A stretch of 64,000 nt of DNA from Arthrobacter sp. ERGS1:01 (lineage in GTDB: Bacteria; Actinomycetota; Actinomycetes; Actinomycetales; Micrococcaceae). The notes beneath the pieces are model-generated. The model did no database searches. It saw only the letters and a program-made list of their open reading frames with translations, and was not told the DNA's origin. The stretch spans positions 2,356,001 to 2,420,000 of the forward strand of contig NZ_CP012479.1 of the NCBI RefSeq assembly GCF_001281315.1. Reading direction: 5' to 3'. The position numbers and the translations under genes are program-made. This document shows positions 8,770 through 16,316 of the stretch, piece after piece (positions within the stretch are counted from its first letter, which is position 1; every line of letters starts with the position of its first letter).

Positions 8770-10320
8770 GTGACGAAAACGACAAGAGTGCCCAGCCCCC
8801 AGTCCACCGCCGCACGCCCGTCCGGACGCCGTTCCGCCGGGAACGCAGCACCGGCTCCCGCCGCTCAGACGGACGGGTTGCCGGCGTCGGCGGCCAAGCC
8901 GGCGGCCACGGGCGAGCGCATCAAGACGCTCGTGATCCTGGGCGCTTCCGGCGACCTGACGGGGCGGTTGCTGCTGCCCGGAGTTGCCGGGCTCATCGCT
9001 TCCGGCCGGGCTCCCGGCATTACGCTCGTGGGCGCAGGCAGCGACGACTGGAGTGCGGCACAGTGGCAGGAGCGGCTCACCGGCAGTTTCGCCGGCGCCC
9101 TGGCGGATGACGGCCAGTCAACCAAGGACGGCATCAAGGAACTCGCCAAGGTCCAAAAGGACAGCAGCTACCACCAGGTCGACGTGACGGCCAAGGGCGC
9201 CCTGGGCGAATTGCTGGCCACCGTGGAGGGGCCCGTTGCGCTGTACTTTGCCCTCCCGCCCGCCATCAGCCAGAAGGCCTGCGAGGTCTTGCGGAAGAAG
9301 GAGCTGCCTGCCGGCACCCGGTTGGTGATGGAGAAGCCGTTCGGTTCGAGCGAGGAATCCGCCCGTGCGCTGAACGTGACGCTGGCAAAGCTGGTGGCCG
9401 AGGACCACATCCACCGGGTGGACCACTTCCTGGGCAAGTCCACGGTGCTGAACATCATGGGGCTGCGCTTTGCCAACCGCCTCCTGGAACCGTTGTGGAA
9501 CGGCGAGCACATTGCCAAGGTCGAGATCATCTTCGACGAGGACCTGACGCTCGAGAACCGCGCGCGATACTACGACCACGCCGGCGCCGGCAAGGACATG
9601 ATCCAAAGCCACCTGTTGCAGATCATGGCAATCATGGCCATGGAACCGCCCGCCACCCTGGGCCACCAGGACGTGCGCTCGAGCATTGCCGCGGTGCTGC
9701 GGGCCAGCACGATTGGCAACTCCTTCAAGCCGGACCTGACCGATTCCACCCGCCGCGCCCGGTACACCAAGGGGACCATCGGCAGCCGCAAGGTGCCGGA
9801 CTACCTGTCCGAGGAGGGGGTTGACCCGGCCAACGACACCGAGACGCTGGCCGAGGTCGAGGTGTACGTCAACAACTGGCGGTGGGCCGGGGTGCCGTTT
9901 GTGCTGCGCTCGGGCAAGGCGCTCGGGCGCACCCGCAAGGAGGCGGTGGTGACCTACAAGCCGGTGCCCCATCTGCCGGCGGGATTCACCGGCACCGACT
10001 CCCCCACCCGCCTGCACATCGGCTTTGGCCCGGACACCCTCACCCTCGACCTGGATGTCAACGGCCCCGGCGATCTCTTCACCCTGGACCGGGTGAACCT
10101 GCATACCGAGCTGGCCAGCGATCCGCTCCTGCCCTACGGCGAAGTCCTTGAAGGCGTGCTCAACGGGGATCCCCTGCTGTCCGTCCGCGGCGACACGGCC
10201 GAGGACTGCTGGCGCATTGTGGAACCGGCGTTCGCCGCCTGGAAAGCCGGCACGGTTCCCATGGAGGAATACGCCGCCGGATCCACGGGCCCGGACGGCT
10301 GGACCACGAGCCACGACTAG
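8770..10320 (+). CDS. glucose-6-phosphate dehydrogenase family protein
   Basis: A 516-residue NADP-dependent dehydrogenase of the G6PD family (glucose 6-phosphate to 6-phosphogluconolactone, oxidative pentose phosphate pathway). After an Ala/Pro-rich leader of about 50 residues comes the Rossmann motif VILGASGDLTGR. The catalytic substrate motif is HRVDHFLGK, near residue 216, where classical enzymes have RIDHYLGK. EKPFGSS and the C-terminal G6PD fold are present. A GTG start at 8770 is used. It stands alone, without opcA, tal, tkt or pgl, so it is probably a second zwf-like paralogue rather than the main operon copy. Substrate specificity is therefore less certain than the fold. Confidence 0.88.
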   Translation: MTKTTRVPSPQSTAARPSGRRSAGNAAPAPAAQTDGLPASAAKPAATGERIKTLVILGASGDLTGRLLLPGVAGLIASGRAPGITLVGAGSDDWSAAQWQERLTGSFAGALADDGQSTKDGIKELAKVQKDSSYHQVDVTAKGALGELLATVEGPVALYFALPPAISQKACEVLRKKELPAGTRLVMEKPFGSSEESARALNVTLAKLVAEDHIHRVDHFLGKSTVLNIMGLRFANRLLEPLWNGEHIAKVEIIFDEDLTLENRARYYDHAGAGKDMIQSHLLQIMAIMAMEPPATLGHQDVRSSIAAVLRASTIGNSFKPDLTDSTRRARYTKGTIGSRKVPDYLSEEGVDPANDTETLAEVEVYVNNWRWAGVPFVLRSGKALGRTRKEAVVTYKPVPHLPAGFTGTDSPTRLHIGFGPDTLTLDLDVNGPGDLFTLDRVNLHTELASDPLLPYGEVLEGVLNGDPLLSVRGDTAEDCWRIVEPAFAAWKAGTVPMEEYAAGSTGPDGWTTSHD

Positions 10321-10377
10321 TTGCACCCTGCGCAGCGCCCGTTCCGAGTGCTGCGCACGCCGCAACTGCTCTTGGAC

Positions 10378-10452
10378 CATGCGCACGACACGCGGGCGGG
10401 GCTTGCGCCCCCACGGGGGCTGCGCAGGCCGCGCCCGCGTGTCGTGCGCATG
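10378..10452. repeat. long nested palindrome, 21-bp perfect outer arms
   Basis: Outer arms 10378-10398 and 10432-10452 are perfect 21-bp inverted repeats starting CATGCGCACGACACGCGGGC. The interior 33 bp also folds on itself. It lies between two convergent genes, ending 2 bp before the stop of the DUF559-type gene. It could act as a bidirectional terminator, but its size and near-perfect symmetry also fit a repetitive extragenic palindrome. Confidence 0.8.
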
Positions 10453-10454
10453 TT

Positions 10455-11294
10455 TCAACGCGGGGAGGCGGTCTCGATGCGGTCCAACGCCCGCTCAACC
10501 CACAGCAGCATCAAATCCGGGTTGTAGAGCACCACGGCGGCAGGGATGCGCAACTTCCACACGCCATTGATGACCAGCAGGTTGTCACGGCGCAGGTCCT
10601 CCGCCCAGCCTTCGGGCGTGTTGTGGTATTTCTCGCCGTCGAGCTCCACCCCGAGGATCCCCTCAACCAGTAAATCGAGGTGCCCCACGCCCCACACGGA
10701 CGCCTGTCCCTGCACGTTGTAGCCAACCTTCTTGAGTAGGTAGCGGGCTGCGGTTTCCACGATTGACTGGGATTGGGGGTCGATCATCGCGATGACGGCC
10801 CGGGCCGCGCCGTCGCCGCGGCGGCTGAAGGCGGTGCGGAGTTCGTGCACGGTGCACTGCTTGAGCACGACGGCCGATTCCAGCACGGCCAGGGCCTCAA
10901 GTTCCGAACCGCAGCCCACGCATTGGCGCAGGATGTCCATGAGCGTTTGGCCGCCCTTGACCCTGTGGACCTTGCAACCGGGAACGGGCCGCCCGTGGGC
11001 TGCCGCGACGTGGGGTTGCGGCACGGGGTTGAGGATCCACAGGCCCAGCTCCGCCGCTTTCGAAAAGCACGTCTTCCGGGCTTGGTGCCGGGCCAGGTGG
11101 AGGTCCAGCGGATCGGCGTCCGGGAGCGCATAGTAACCGGGCGCGATTCTCATAATCATCCCTGCTTTGACCGCCTGCCGCAGGCTCCATTCCGAGTGCC
11201 CGCACGCCAGCAGGTCCTTTTGCCGTCCCACCTTGCCGCCCGCCGCGATTGCCGCAACCACTTGACGGGTTTTCCGTCCCTGTGAACCGTCCAT
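10455..11294 (-). CDS. AbiEi-like / DUF559 nuclease-like protein
   Basis: A 279-residue protein of two recognisable parts. The N-terminal half looks like the winged-helix region of AbiEi-type antitoxins (LLACGHSEWSLRQAVKAGMI, APGYYALPDADP). The C-terminal part resembles the DUF559/Vsr-like PD-(D/E)XK fold, with VELDGEKYH followed by EDLRRDNLLVINGVWKLRI. The ATG at 11294 (MDGSQGRK) is preferred over the longer open frame, whose extra residues look non-coding. Its role is unknown; such proteins are common and multicopy in Arthrobacter-like genomes. No toxin partner gene is adjacent. A long palindrome follows its stop codon directly. Confidence 0.7.
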   Translation of the reverse strand: MDGSQGRKTRQVVAAIAAGGKVGRQKDLLACGHSEWSLRQAVKAGMIMRIAPGYYALPDADPLDLHLARHQARKTCFSKAAELGLWILNPVPQPHVAAAHGRPVPGCKVHRVKGGQTLMDILRQCVGCGSELEALAVLESAVVLKQCTVHELRTAFSRRGDGAARAVIAMIDPQSQSIVETAARYLLKKVGYNVQGQASVWGVGHLDLLVEGILGVELDGEKYHNTPEGWAEDLRRDNLLVINGVWKLRIPAAVVLYNPDLMLLWVERALDRIETASPR

Positions 11295-11474
11295 GCCGCC
11301 ATTGTTCCCGGCCAGACAGCCAAGAGAGGGCGCACTGCCCAACTTGTGGACACTCCCGGCTGCCAAGCCGCCTGTGGAGGACGCGATGCCCGGGGCAGCC
11401 AAGAACGACGCCGGCACCCGGGCGGGATTGCTGACCCACCCAGGTGCCGGCGTCGTCGGACGGAACGAGGGACT

Positions 11475-11813
11475 TTAGATGGCGGCGACGCCGCGTTCGC
11501 CCGTGCGGACCCTGACGGCTTCGAATACTTCGACCATCCAGACCTTGCCGTCTCCCGCGCTGCCGGTGTTGGAGCTGGCGACGATGATGTCCACGAGGTC
11601 GTAGGCCTGTTCGTCGGAGGCGAGCACCTCAATCCGGACCTTGGGGTGGAGGTCCACGGTGTATTCGGCGCCGCGGTAGATTTCGGTGTGCCCGCGCTGC
11701 CGGCCGTAGCCGTGGGCGCCGCTGACGGTCAGTCCCTGGACGCCGTAGCTTTCAAGCCCGCTGCGGACGTCGTCGAGCTGTTCGGGCCGGATGATGGCGG
11801 TGATGATTTTCAT
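11475..11813 (-). CDS. glnK: nitrogen regulatory protein P-II
   Basis: A 112-residue PII signal protein that senses 2-oxoglutarate and ATP/ADP and gates the ammonium channel AmtB. It starts MKIITAIIRPEQLDDV and carries the T-loop GRQRGHTEIYRGAEYTVD with Tyr46 and Tyr51. Tyr51 is the residue adenylylated or uridylylated in relatives. The B-loop segment TGSAGDGKVWMVEV and C-terminal RTGERGVAAI are complete. Its ATG overlaps the amtB stop by 4 bp. The glnD gene that follows in other actinobacteria is absent here; the DUF559-type gene lies next instead. Confidence 0.97.
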   Translation of the reverse strand: MKIITAIIRPEQLDDVRSGLESYGVQGLTVSGAHGYGRQRGHTEIYRGAEYTVDLHPKVRIEVLASDEQAYDLVDIIVASSNTGSAGDGKVWMVEVFEAVRVRTGERGVAAI

Positions 11814-13171
11814 GCGTCTACCTTTTCGTCGGCGGAGATGACCTCATCCATGTGGTGCGGAACGGGGAGGGGTGTGGACGTGGGGTGGAAGCTGCCGGAG
11901 ACGCGGCCGCCGAAGTCGTAGGCGGATTCGGCGTGGACGGAAACGTCGATGCCGACACTCTCCTGTTCGGAGCTGATCCTAAAGCCCATGGTCTTGTTGA
12001 TGATCCAACCGATGATGAACGCCAAGATGAAGGAGTAGAACAGGACCACGAACGCGCCGATCGCCTGCTTGCCGAACAGTTCCATGCCGCCGCCGTAGAA
12101 CAGACCCTGACCGGCTGCCGGTGCGCTGGGGTCGGCGGCGAGACCGATGAACAGGGTGCCGAAGATGCCGCCCACGAGGTGGACGCCGACGACGTCGAGC
12201 GAGTCATCGAAGCCGAAGCGGTACTTCAGGCCGACGGCCAGTGCGCAGACGACGCCGGCCAGCAGGCCAAGCACCATCGACCAAACGGGGGTCAGCGCGG
12301 AGCACGCGGGGGTGATCGCGACAAGGCCTGCGACGGCGCCGGACGCTGCACCCAAAGATGTGGCGTGGCCGTCGCGCAGCTTCTCCACGACGAGCCAGCC
12401 CAGGATGGCGGCACACGGGGCGGCGAGCGTGTTGATCCAGACGAAGCTGGCGGCGCCGTTGGCACCCAGTGCGGAACCGGCGTTGAAACCAAACCAGCCG
12501 AACCACAGCAAACCGGCACCGAGCATGACCAGCGGGAGGTTGTGGGGGCGGTGGCTCGGGTCCTTGCCGAATCCCTTGCGCTTGCCCAGGACCAGTGCGA
12601 GGGCCAGTGCGGCGGCGCCTGCGTTGATGTGGACGGCCGTACCACCGGCGAAGTCGATAACGCCGAGGCCCTGTCCAAGCCAGCCGCCGGTCGCGTTGCC
12701 GTTGCTGTCCTTGTTGAAGTCAAACACCCAGTGGGCGACCGGGAAGTAGACCACGGTGACCCAGATGCCGGCAAAGACCATCCAGGCGCCGAACTTGGCG
12801 CGATCCGCGATGGATCCGGAGATCAGGGCCACGGTGATGATGGCGAAGACGGCTTGGAAGGCGACGAACGCCATGGCCGGGACCGTGCCGACCAGCGGCA
12901 TTCCCTTGCCGGTGTCGAGCAATCCCTCCAGGCCGAAGTATTCGAGCGGGTTTCCGAAGAAGCCGCCGGCCACGTCCTTGCCGAAGGCGATCGAGTAACC
13001 GAAGAGGACCCACAGGACGCCGACCAGGGCCAGTGCGCCGAAGCTCATCATCATCATGTTCAGCACGCCCTTGGCCCGGGTCATGCCGCCGTAAAAGAAT
13101 GCCAGGCCCGGCGTCATCAGGAGCACCAGGGCCGCCGAGACAAGGACCCACGCTGTATCGCCAGTGTTCAT
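11810..13171 (-). CDS. amtB: ammonium transporter
   Basis: A 453-residue ammonium channel of the Amt/MEP/Rh family with about eleven membrane spans. Family hallmarks are MTPGLAFFYGGMTRAKGVLNMMM near the N-terminus, DFAGGTAVHINAGAAALALA, GLLWFGWFGFNAGSA and VDVVGVHLVGGIFGTLFIG-like text near the second pore histidine. The ATG at 13171 (MNTGDTAWVL) follows a GAAAGG ribosome site; the longer open frame upstream lacks family similarity. The C-terminal cytoplasmic tail is extended. It is coupled to glnK, as expected for a nitrogen-controlled unit. Confidence 0.97.
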   Translation of the reverse strand: MNTGDTAWVLVSAALVLLMTPGLAFFYGGMTRAKGVLNMMMMSFGALALVGVLWVLFGYSIAFGKDVAGGFFGNPLEYFGLEGLLDTGKGMPLVGTVPAMAFVAFQAVFAIITVALISGSIADRAKFGAWMVFAGIWVTVVYFPVAHWVFDFNKDSNGNATGGWLGQGLGVIDFAGGTAVHINAGAAALALALVLGKRKGFGKDPSHRPHNLPLVMLGAGLLWFGWFGFNAGSALGANGAASFVWINTLAAPCAAILGWLVVEKLRDGHATSLGAASGAVAGLVAITPACSALTPVWSMVLGLLAGVVCALAVGLKYRFGFDDSLDVVGVHLVGGIFGTLFIGLAADPSAPAAGQGLFYGGGMELFGKQAIGAFVVLFYSFILAFIIGWIINKTMGFRISSEQESVGIDVSVHAESAYDFGGRVSGSFHPTSTPLPVPHHMDEVISADEKVDA

Positions 13172-13279
13172 GGTGGCTGGCCTTTCGTTGCGAGTGAAGT
13201 TGCGGCCCCTGGGGAGGGGCTGTGCAAACTGGACACTTACAACCATGGTGCAGGCGTGTTTCGGCCGTGAACGGCAATA

Positions 13280-13295
13280 ATTTCGCCGATGTTAC
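13280..13295 (-). promoter_or_regulatory. possible GlnR-like site upstream of amtB
   Basis: On the minus strand, GTAAC is followed by six bases and GAAAT, close to the GlnR half-site pattern GTnAC-n6-GaAAC known from actinobacteria. It lies about 110 bp upstream of the amtB start. Only one half-site pair fits and no neighbouring second site matches well, so chance occurrence is quite possible. Confidence 0.25.
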
Positions 13296-13355
13296 GTTCC
13301 GGGGCCGCACGTTAACTCTGGGCGGCCGGCATGTTTCGGGCGTGTTTCGCGGTTG

Positions 13356-14021
13356 CTAGAGGAACTTGGCCTTGGTCACGGAGACGGCGATCCGCACCCG
13401 GTTTTCCACGCCCAACTTGTTCATGACCGTGGAGACCAGGAGTTTGACGGTGGCTTCGCTGACGTGCATGGCCGCCGCCAGCTGCAGGTTGGTCAGGCCT
13501 TCGGCGATCCCCTCGGCCACCGAACGCTCACGGGCATTCAAACCCTCGAAACGTTCCTTGTGGAGGACGTTGCAGTGGTAGTCGCGGTCCTTGAGGGCAT
13601 CGAGCGCCTCGGCGTTGAGCATTGATGCCCCTCCCCCGTGAATGACGCGCAGCAACGTGGGCAGGTCTTCGGCGATTCGGCCAAGATGCAGGATCGCGGA
13701 GGCTCCCTCGAGGAACAACAGCTCCGCGAGCTTGAAGTCGACGTCTCCCATGACCACCACGCGGGGCGGGTTCGGCACGGCGGCGAGGGTTGTGCAGGTA
13801 TTGATAAGTTCGGCCCGGTCCATGCCGGAGTCCACCAGGACAATGTCCAGCGGGCCGGATTCCATGAGCTCAAGCGCGCCGCCGACCTCGGTGGAGGATC
13901 CTGCGACGTCCAGGTGCGGCGCCTCCACCAGGAGCTGCGCCAGTCCCAGGCTGGTGATGTAGTTAAATCCGACGACGGCCATACGAATGGCCGAGACGTT
14001 TTGCAGAAGCCCCAAATTCAC
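13356..14021 (-). CDS. LuxR/NarL-family response-regulator-like protein
   Basis: A 221-residue regulator. Residues 12-130 resemble a receiver domain, including the acidic phospho-acceptor region DIVLVDSGMD. The C-terminal LuxR helix-turn-helix is LNARERSVAEGIAEGLTN, then LQLAAAMHVSEATVKLLVS and VMNKLGVENRVRIAV. Some conserved receiver residues look degenerate, so it may be phosphorylation-independent. The GTG at 14021 lacks a strong ribosome site; ATG 13982 (MAVVGF) is an alternative. No sensor kinase gene is nearby. It lies downstream of the HTTM/DUF5819/surface-protein genes on the same strand, so it may regulate them. Confidence 0.82.
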   Translation of the reverse strand: MNLGLLQNVSAIRMAVVGFNYITSLGLAQLLVEAPHLDVAGSSTEVGGALELMESGPLDIVLVDSGMDRAELINTCTTLAAVPNPPRVVVMGDVDFKLAELLFLEGASAILHLGRIAEDLPTLLRVIHGGGASMLNAEALDALKDRDYHCNVLHKERFEGLNARERSVAEGIAEGLTNLQLAAAMHVSEATVKLLVSTVMNKLGVENRVRIAVSVTKAKFL

Positions 14022-14224
14022 TTTAACCGCCTAAATACGATCGAAAATCGATTCAGCGCGGTAATGAAATCGCGCCGCATCATTAACAAAAATCCACTGG
14101 CCTGAAACAAATCTTTCGATTTCCCAAGGAACCATATTAATGCCAAGCAGGCGCTGAAGTTTCCCCCTTACAACCCCTGCCCCAAGACTAGCGTGTTGGC
14201 ACCCAATTAATAGGTGGCACGCGG
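14022..14224. promoter_or_regulatory. AT-rich upstream region of the LuxR-type gene, with a 13-bp palindrome
   Basis: This stretch is visibly richer in A/T than its surroundings. It contains the palindrome ATCGAAAATCGAT at 14040-14052, about 20 bp upstream of the regulator's start. It probably holds the promoter and possibly an autoregulatory operator. No reading frame of interest was seen. Confidence 0.4.
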
Positions 14225-14280
14225 TGGTGGCACCGTTGGCGAGCCGAGTTGTTACGTCTATGCGCCCAACGGTGCCACCA
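14225..14280. terminator. 15-bp-arm hairpin downstream of the HTTM gene
   Basis: Perfect arms TGGTGGCACCGTTGG (14225-14239) and its complement (14266-14280) flank a 26-base loop, starting 15 bp after the HTTM stop on the minus strand. There is no clear U-tract, so it may be a factor-dependent terminator or an RNA-stability hairpin. Confidence 0.55.
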
Positions 14281-14295
14281 TGCCGACATGCGCGG

Positions 14296-15456
14296 CTAAA
14301 CACGCACGCTGTCAGGCACCGTAACAGAGTCGTCTTTTGCGTCATCTTCGGGCGCGGTTTCGGCAACGCCCGGTGTGGCCGGCGTCGAACTCTTCGCAAA
14401 CCGGCCGCCCCGCAACCGGCCAAGCAGGGAGCGGCGGCCGCGGCCCAGCCAGCCGGCAATCAACACCCAGGTGGCGCCGGAGACCAACACCGCGTCGGCT
14501 GAGGCCATGATTCCGGAGAAGAACGGCAGGCCCATCAGGATTGCAATTCCCAGGTGCATGCAGAGGATTCCGAGCAGTGCAATGCGGCGGGTAATCCTGT
14601 TGAACAGCATGAACGTGAATGCGATCTGGATCAGCACGCTGAAATAGGTCACCAACACCACTGTCCAACTGAAATGGGTGGCCAGATCGGACAATGCGGG
14701 GAATACGCCGTAGAAATCGGACTTCAGCGGGTAGTACATGGCCGTGCCGTTTTGCCACAATGAACCCTGGACCTTGTAGAGACCGGCCTCGAGGTAGACG
14801 GTGCACAGCTGCGCGACCACCAGGCACAGTGCCAGGTTGTGCAGTACGGTGCCCACTTCGGTTTCCTTGGAGTTCTTCCGGGCACGACGGCGGGAATCCA
14901 GCGACCAGCGCCGTGAGACGTCGGCGAAGATCAGGTAGATCAACATGATGCGGAAGAAGTAGTTTCCGCCGTCGGCAATGGCGACGTTTTGGGCATTGAT
15001 CCCCGCGTAGAAAACGAACAGCAAGGGTGTGACGATGCGGGTTCGCCAGCCGAGGAGGAACGCCAGCGCCAGCACGATCGCTGCCACGTACCAGAGCCAG
15101 AACGGGCCGGTGCCGGCATGGCGAAGGAGGTTGAGCGGCCACTGGTAGCCCAGGATTTCCCGGTAGCCGTCCCAATAGGCCGAGCCCGGGCCCCAGACGC
15201 GGGCGGCCACGGGGATGTTGAGGACAAGCCAGCCGAGGACCAGGAACCCGGATGCGATCCGCATGACCGCCAGGCCGTAGTCCGCATGCCGGTTGCCGGT
15301 GAACCATTCGGTGATCATGTTGATGAGCTTCACCGGCGCGTATCGGTTTTTCTTGATCCAGCCTCGAATTGTTGCGGGGCTTTCGGCTGGTTCGGACTCG
15401 GAGCCTGTGGCCTCGGGGCTTGCCACCGGCGGTGTGGTTGAGTTTTTAAGTGTCAT
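14296..15456 (-). CDS. HTTM-domain membrane protein (SdpB-like)
   Basis: A 386-residue polytopic membrane protein, about eight spans between residues 60 and 345. It resembles the HTTM (vitamin-K-dependent carboxylase-related) domain: FTGNRHADYGLAVMRIASG near the first span, and LCTVYLEAGLYKVQGSLWQNG followed by TAMYYPLKSDFYG in the centre. Bacillus SdpB, which helps mature the SdpC toxin, belongs to the same broad group. The N- and C-terminal tails are Pro/Ser/Glu-rich and cytoplasmic. The ATG overlaps the stop of the preceding DUF5819-like gene by 4 bp, so the two are surely co-expressed. No catalytic role is established for this branch. Confidence 0.8.
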   Translation of the reverse strand: MTLKNSTTPPVASPEATGSESEPAESPATIRGWIKKNRYAPVKLINMITEWFTGNRHADYGLAVMRIASGFLVLGWLVLNIPVAARVWGPGSAYWDGYREILGYQWPLNLLRHAGTGPFWLWYVAAIVLALAFLLGWRTRIVTPLLFVFYAGINAQNVAIADGGNYFFRIMLIYLIFADVSRRWSLDSRRRARKNSKETEVGTVLHNLALCLVVAQLCTVYLEAGLYKVQGSLWQNGTAMYYPLKSDFYGVFPALSDLATHFSWTVVLVTYFSVLIQIAFTFMLFNRITRRIALLGILCMHLGIAILMGLPFFSGIMASADAVLVSGATWVLIAGWLGRGRRSLLGRLRGGRFAKSSTPATPGVAETAPEDDAKDDSVTVPDSVRV

Positions 15457-16205
15457 TTCCAGGCCGCCATTGCACTATCGTCGAATTTCATCACGTCACG
15501 CCAGCCAATGTAGATAAAGCTGGATTCGGGTTTGTCCACTGCGTCGTTCCGCTGTTCGAAGGGGACGACGGGGTCCCTGCGCATCCGCACTTCGACCAGG
15601 GAGGCTTTTCCGCCCCACAACTCAAGCGCCTTGAGGGAGGCGAACCCCACGGCAACGTCCTCGAGACGTTGGTAGTTCATCAAGGTGTTGAGGTCCGCGG
15701 CACCGTACTTTTCGGCCGCCGCCGGCGAGTTCAGGTCAACCCCGAAGACGGGCTGGCCGGCAATGTGGTTGCCCTGTGCCATCTTGGATTGCTCGCTTGA
15801 GAGCTTGTCGGCTGCCATCCAGAAGCGGGCGTTGACCACCTTGGACTGTTTTGTGCCTCTGTTGGAGAAGATGTTGAACCGGGCGGATTCCATTTCCTGC
15901 TCGGTAACGTTTTGCCAGTCCGAGAACACGGCACCACCGCTGGCGCCTTTGGCGCAAACGGTTTCCGAGCTCAGGCATCCCCGCATCAGGAAGTACTCGT
16001 CCTGCGAGTACACGCCGGGGGCGAAGAGGCTCCACCCCTGGTCAAGGGGGCCAAGGAAGTATTTGTTCAATTCCGGCTGGAGGGAGTCCTTCAGCGGTGT
16101 CTGCGGACCGGTGAATGCCAAGGTCGCAGCCATGTGCGCTCCGGCCAGGAGTCCCCCGATGATCAGGACGACTGTGGAAAGTCGTCCGATACGCCTAATC
16201 TTCAC
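15453..16205 (-). CDS. membrane-anchored DUF5819/SdpA-like protein
   Basis: A 250-residue protein with a short basic N-terminus, one membrane anchor (about residues 10-30) and a large extracytoplasmic domain. The segment LDQGWSLFAPGVYSQ recalls the WxxFxxxP motif shared by SdpA and DUF5819 proteins. Two cysteines (MRGCLSSETVC) could form a disulfide. The GTG at 16205 is chosen because AGAAGG lies six bases upstream; a TTG ten codons further upstream is open but unlikely. The gene is coupled to the HTTM membrane protein, as sdpA is to sdpB in Bacillus. The family assignment is from motif memory and moderate. Confidence 0.65.
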   Translation of the reverse strand: MKIRRIGRLSTVVLIIGGLLAGAHMAATLAFTGPQTPLKDSLQPELNKYFLGPLDQGWSLFAPGVYSQDEYFLMRGCLSSETVCAKGASGGAVFSDWQNVTEQEMESARFNIFSNRGTKQSKVVNARFWMAADKLSSEQSKMAQGNHIAGQPVFGVDLNSPAAAEKYGAADLNTLMNYQRLEDVAVGFASLKALELWGGKASLVEVRMRRDPVVPFEQRNDAVDKPESSFIYIGWRDVMKFDDSAMAAWK

Positions 16206-16270
16206 GAATTGCCTTCTTTTGAGTGCTTCCGCCAATGCTTGAAATGGCGGCTAAATCTTGGGTGCAGAGT

Positions 16271-16298
16271 CGGGGCCCATCCGTGTGGATGGGCCCCG
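16271..16298. terminator. 12-bp-stem hairpin between surface-protein and DUF5819 genes
   Basis: Arms CGGGGCCCATCC and GGATGGGCCCCG with a GTGT loop form a very stable hairpin 18 bp after the surface-protein stop and about 65 bp before the next start on the minus strand. No U-tract follows. It is a good candidate for partial termination or an mRNA-processing barrier, letting the surface protein be made in excess. Confidence 0.6.
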
Positions 16299-16316
16299 GT
16301 CCGGTCATGCTAGTTG

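Noticed and set aside
13280..13320. A full two-site GlnR operator upstream of amtB
   Set aside because: Only one half-site pair fits the pattern; the neighbouring GTTCAC and GTTAAC elements have wrong spacing, so only a weak single site is listed.
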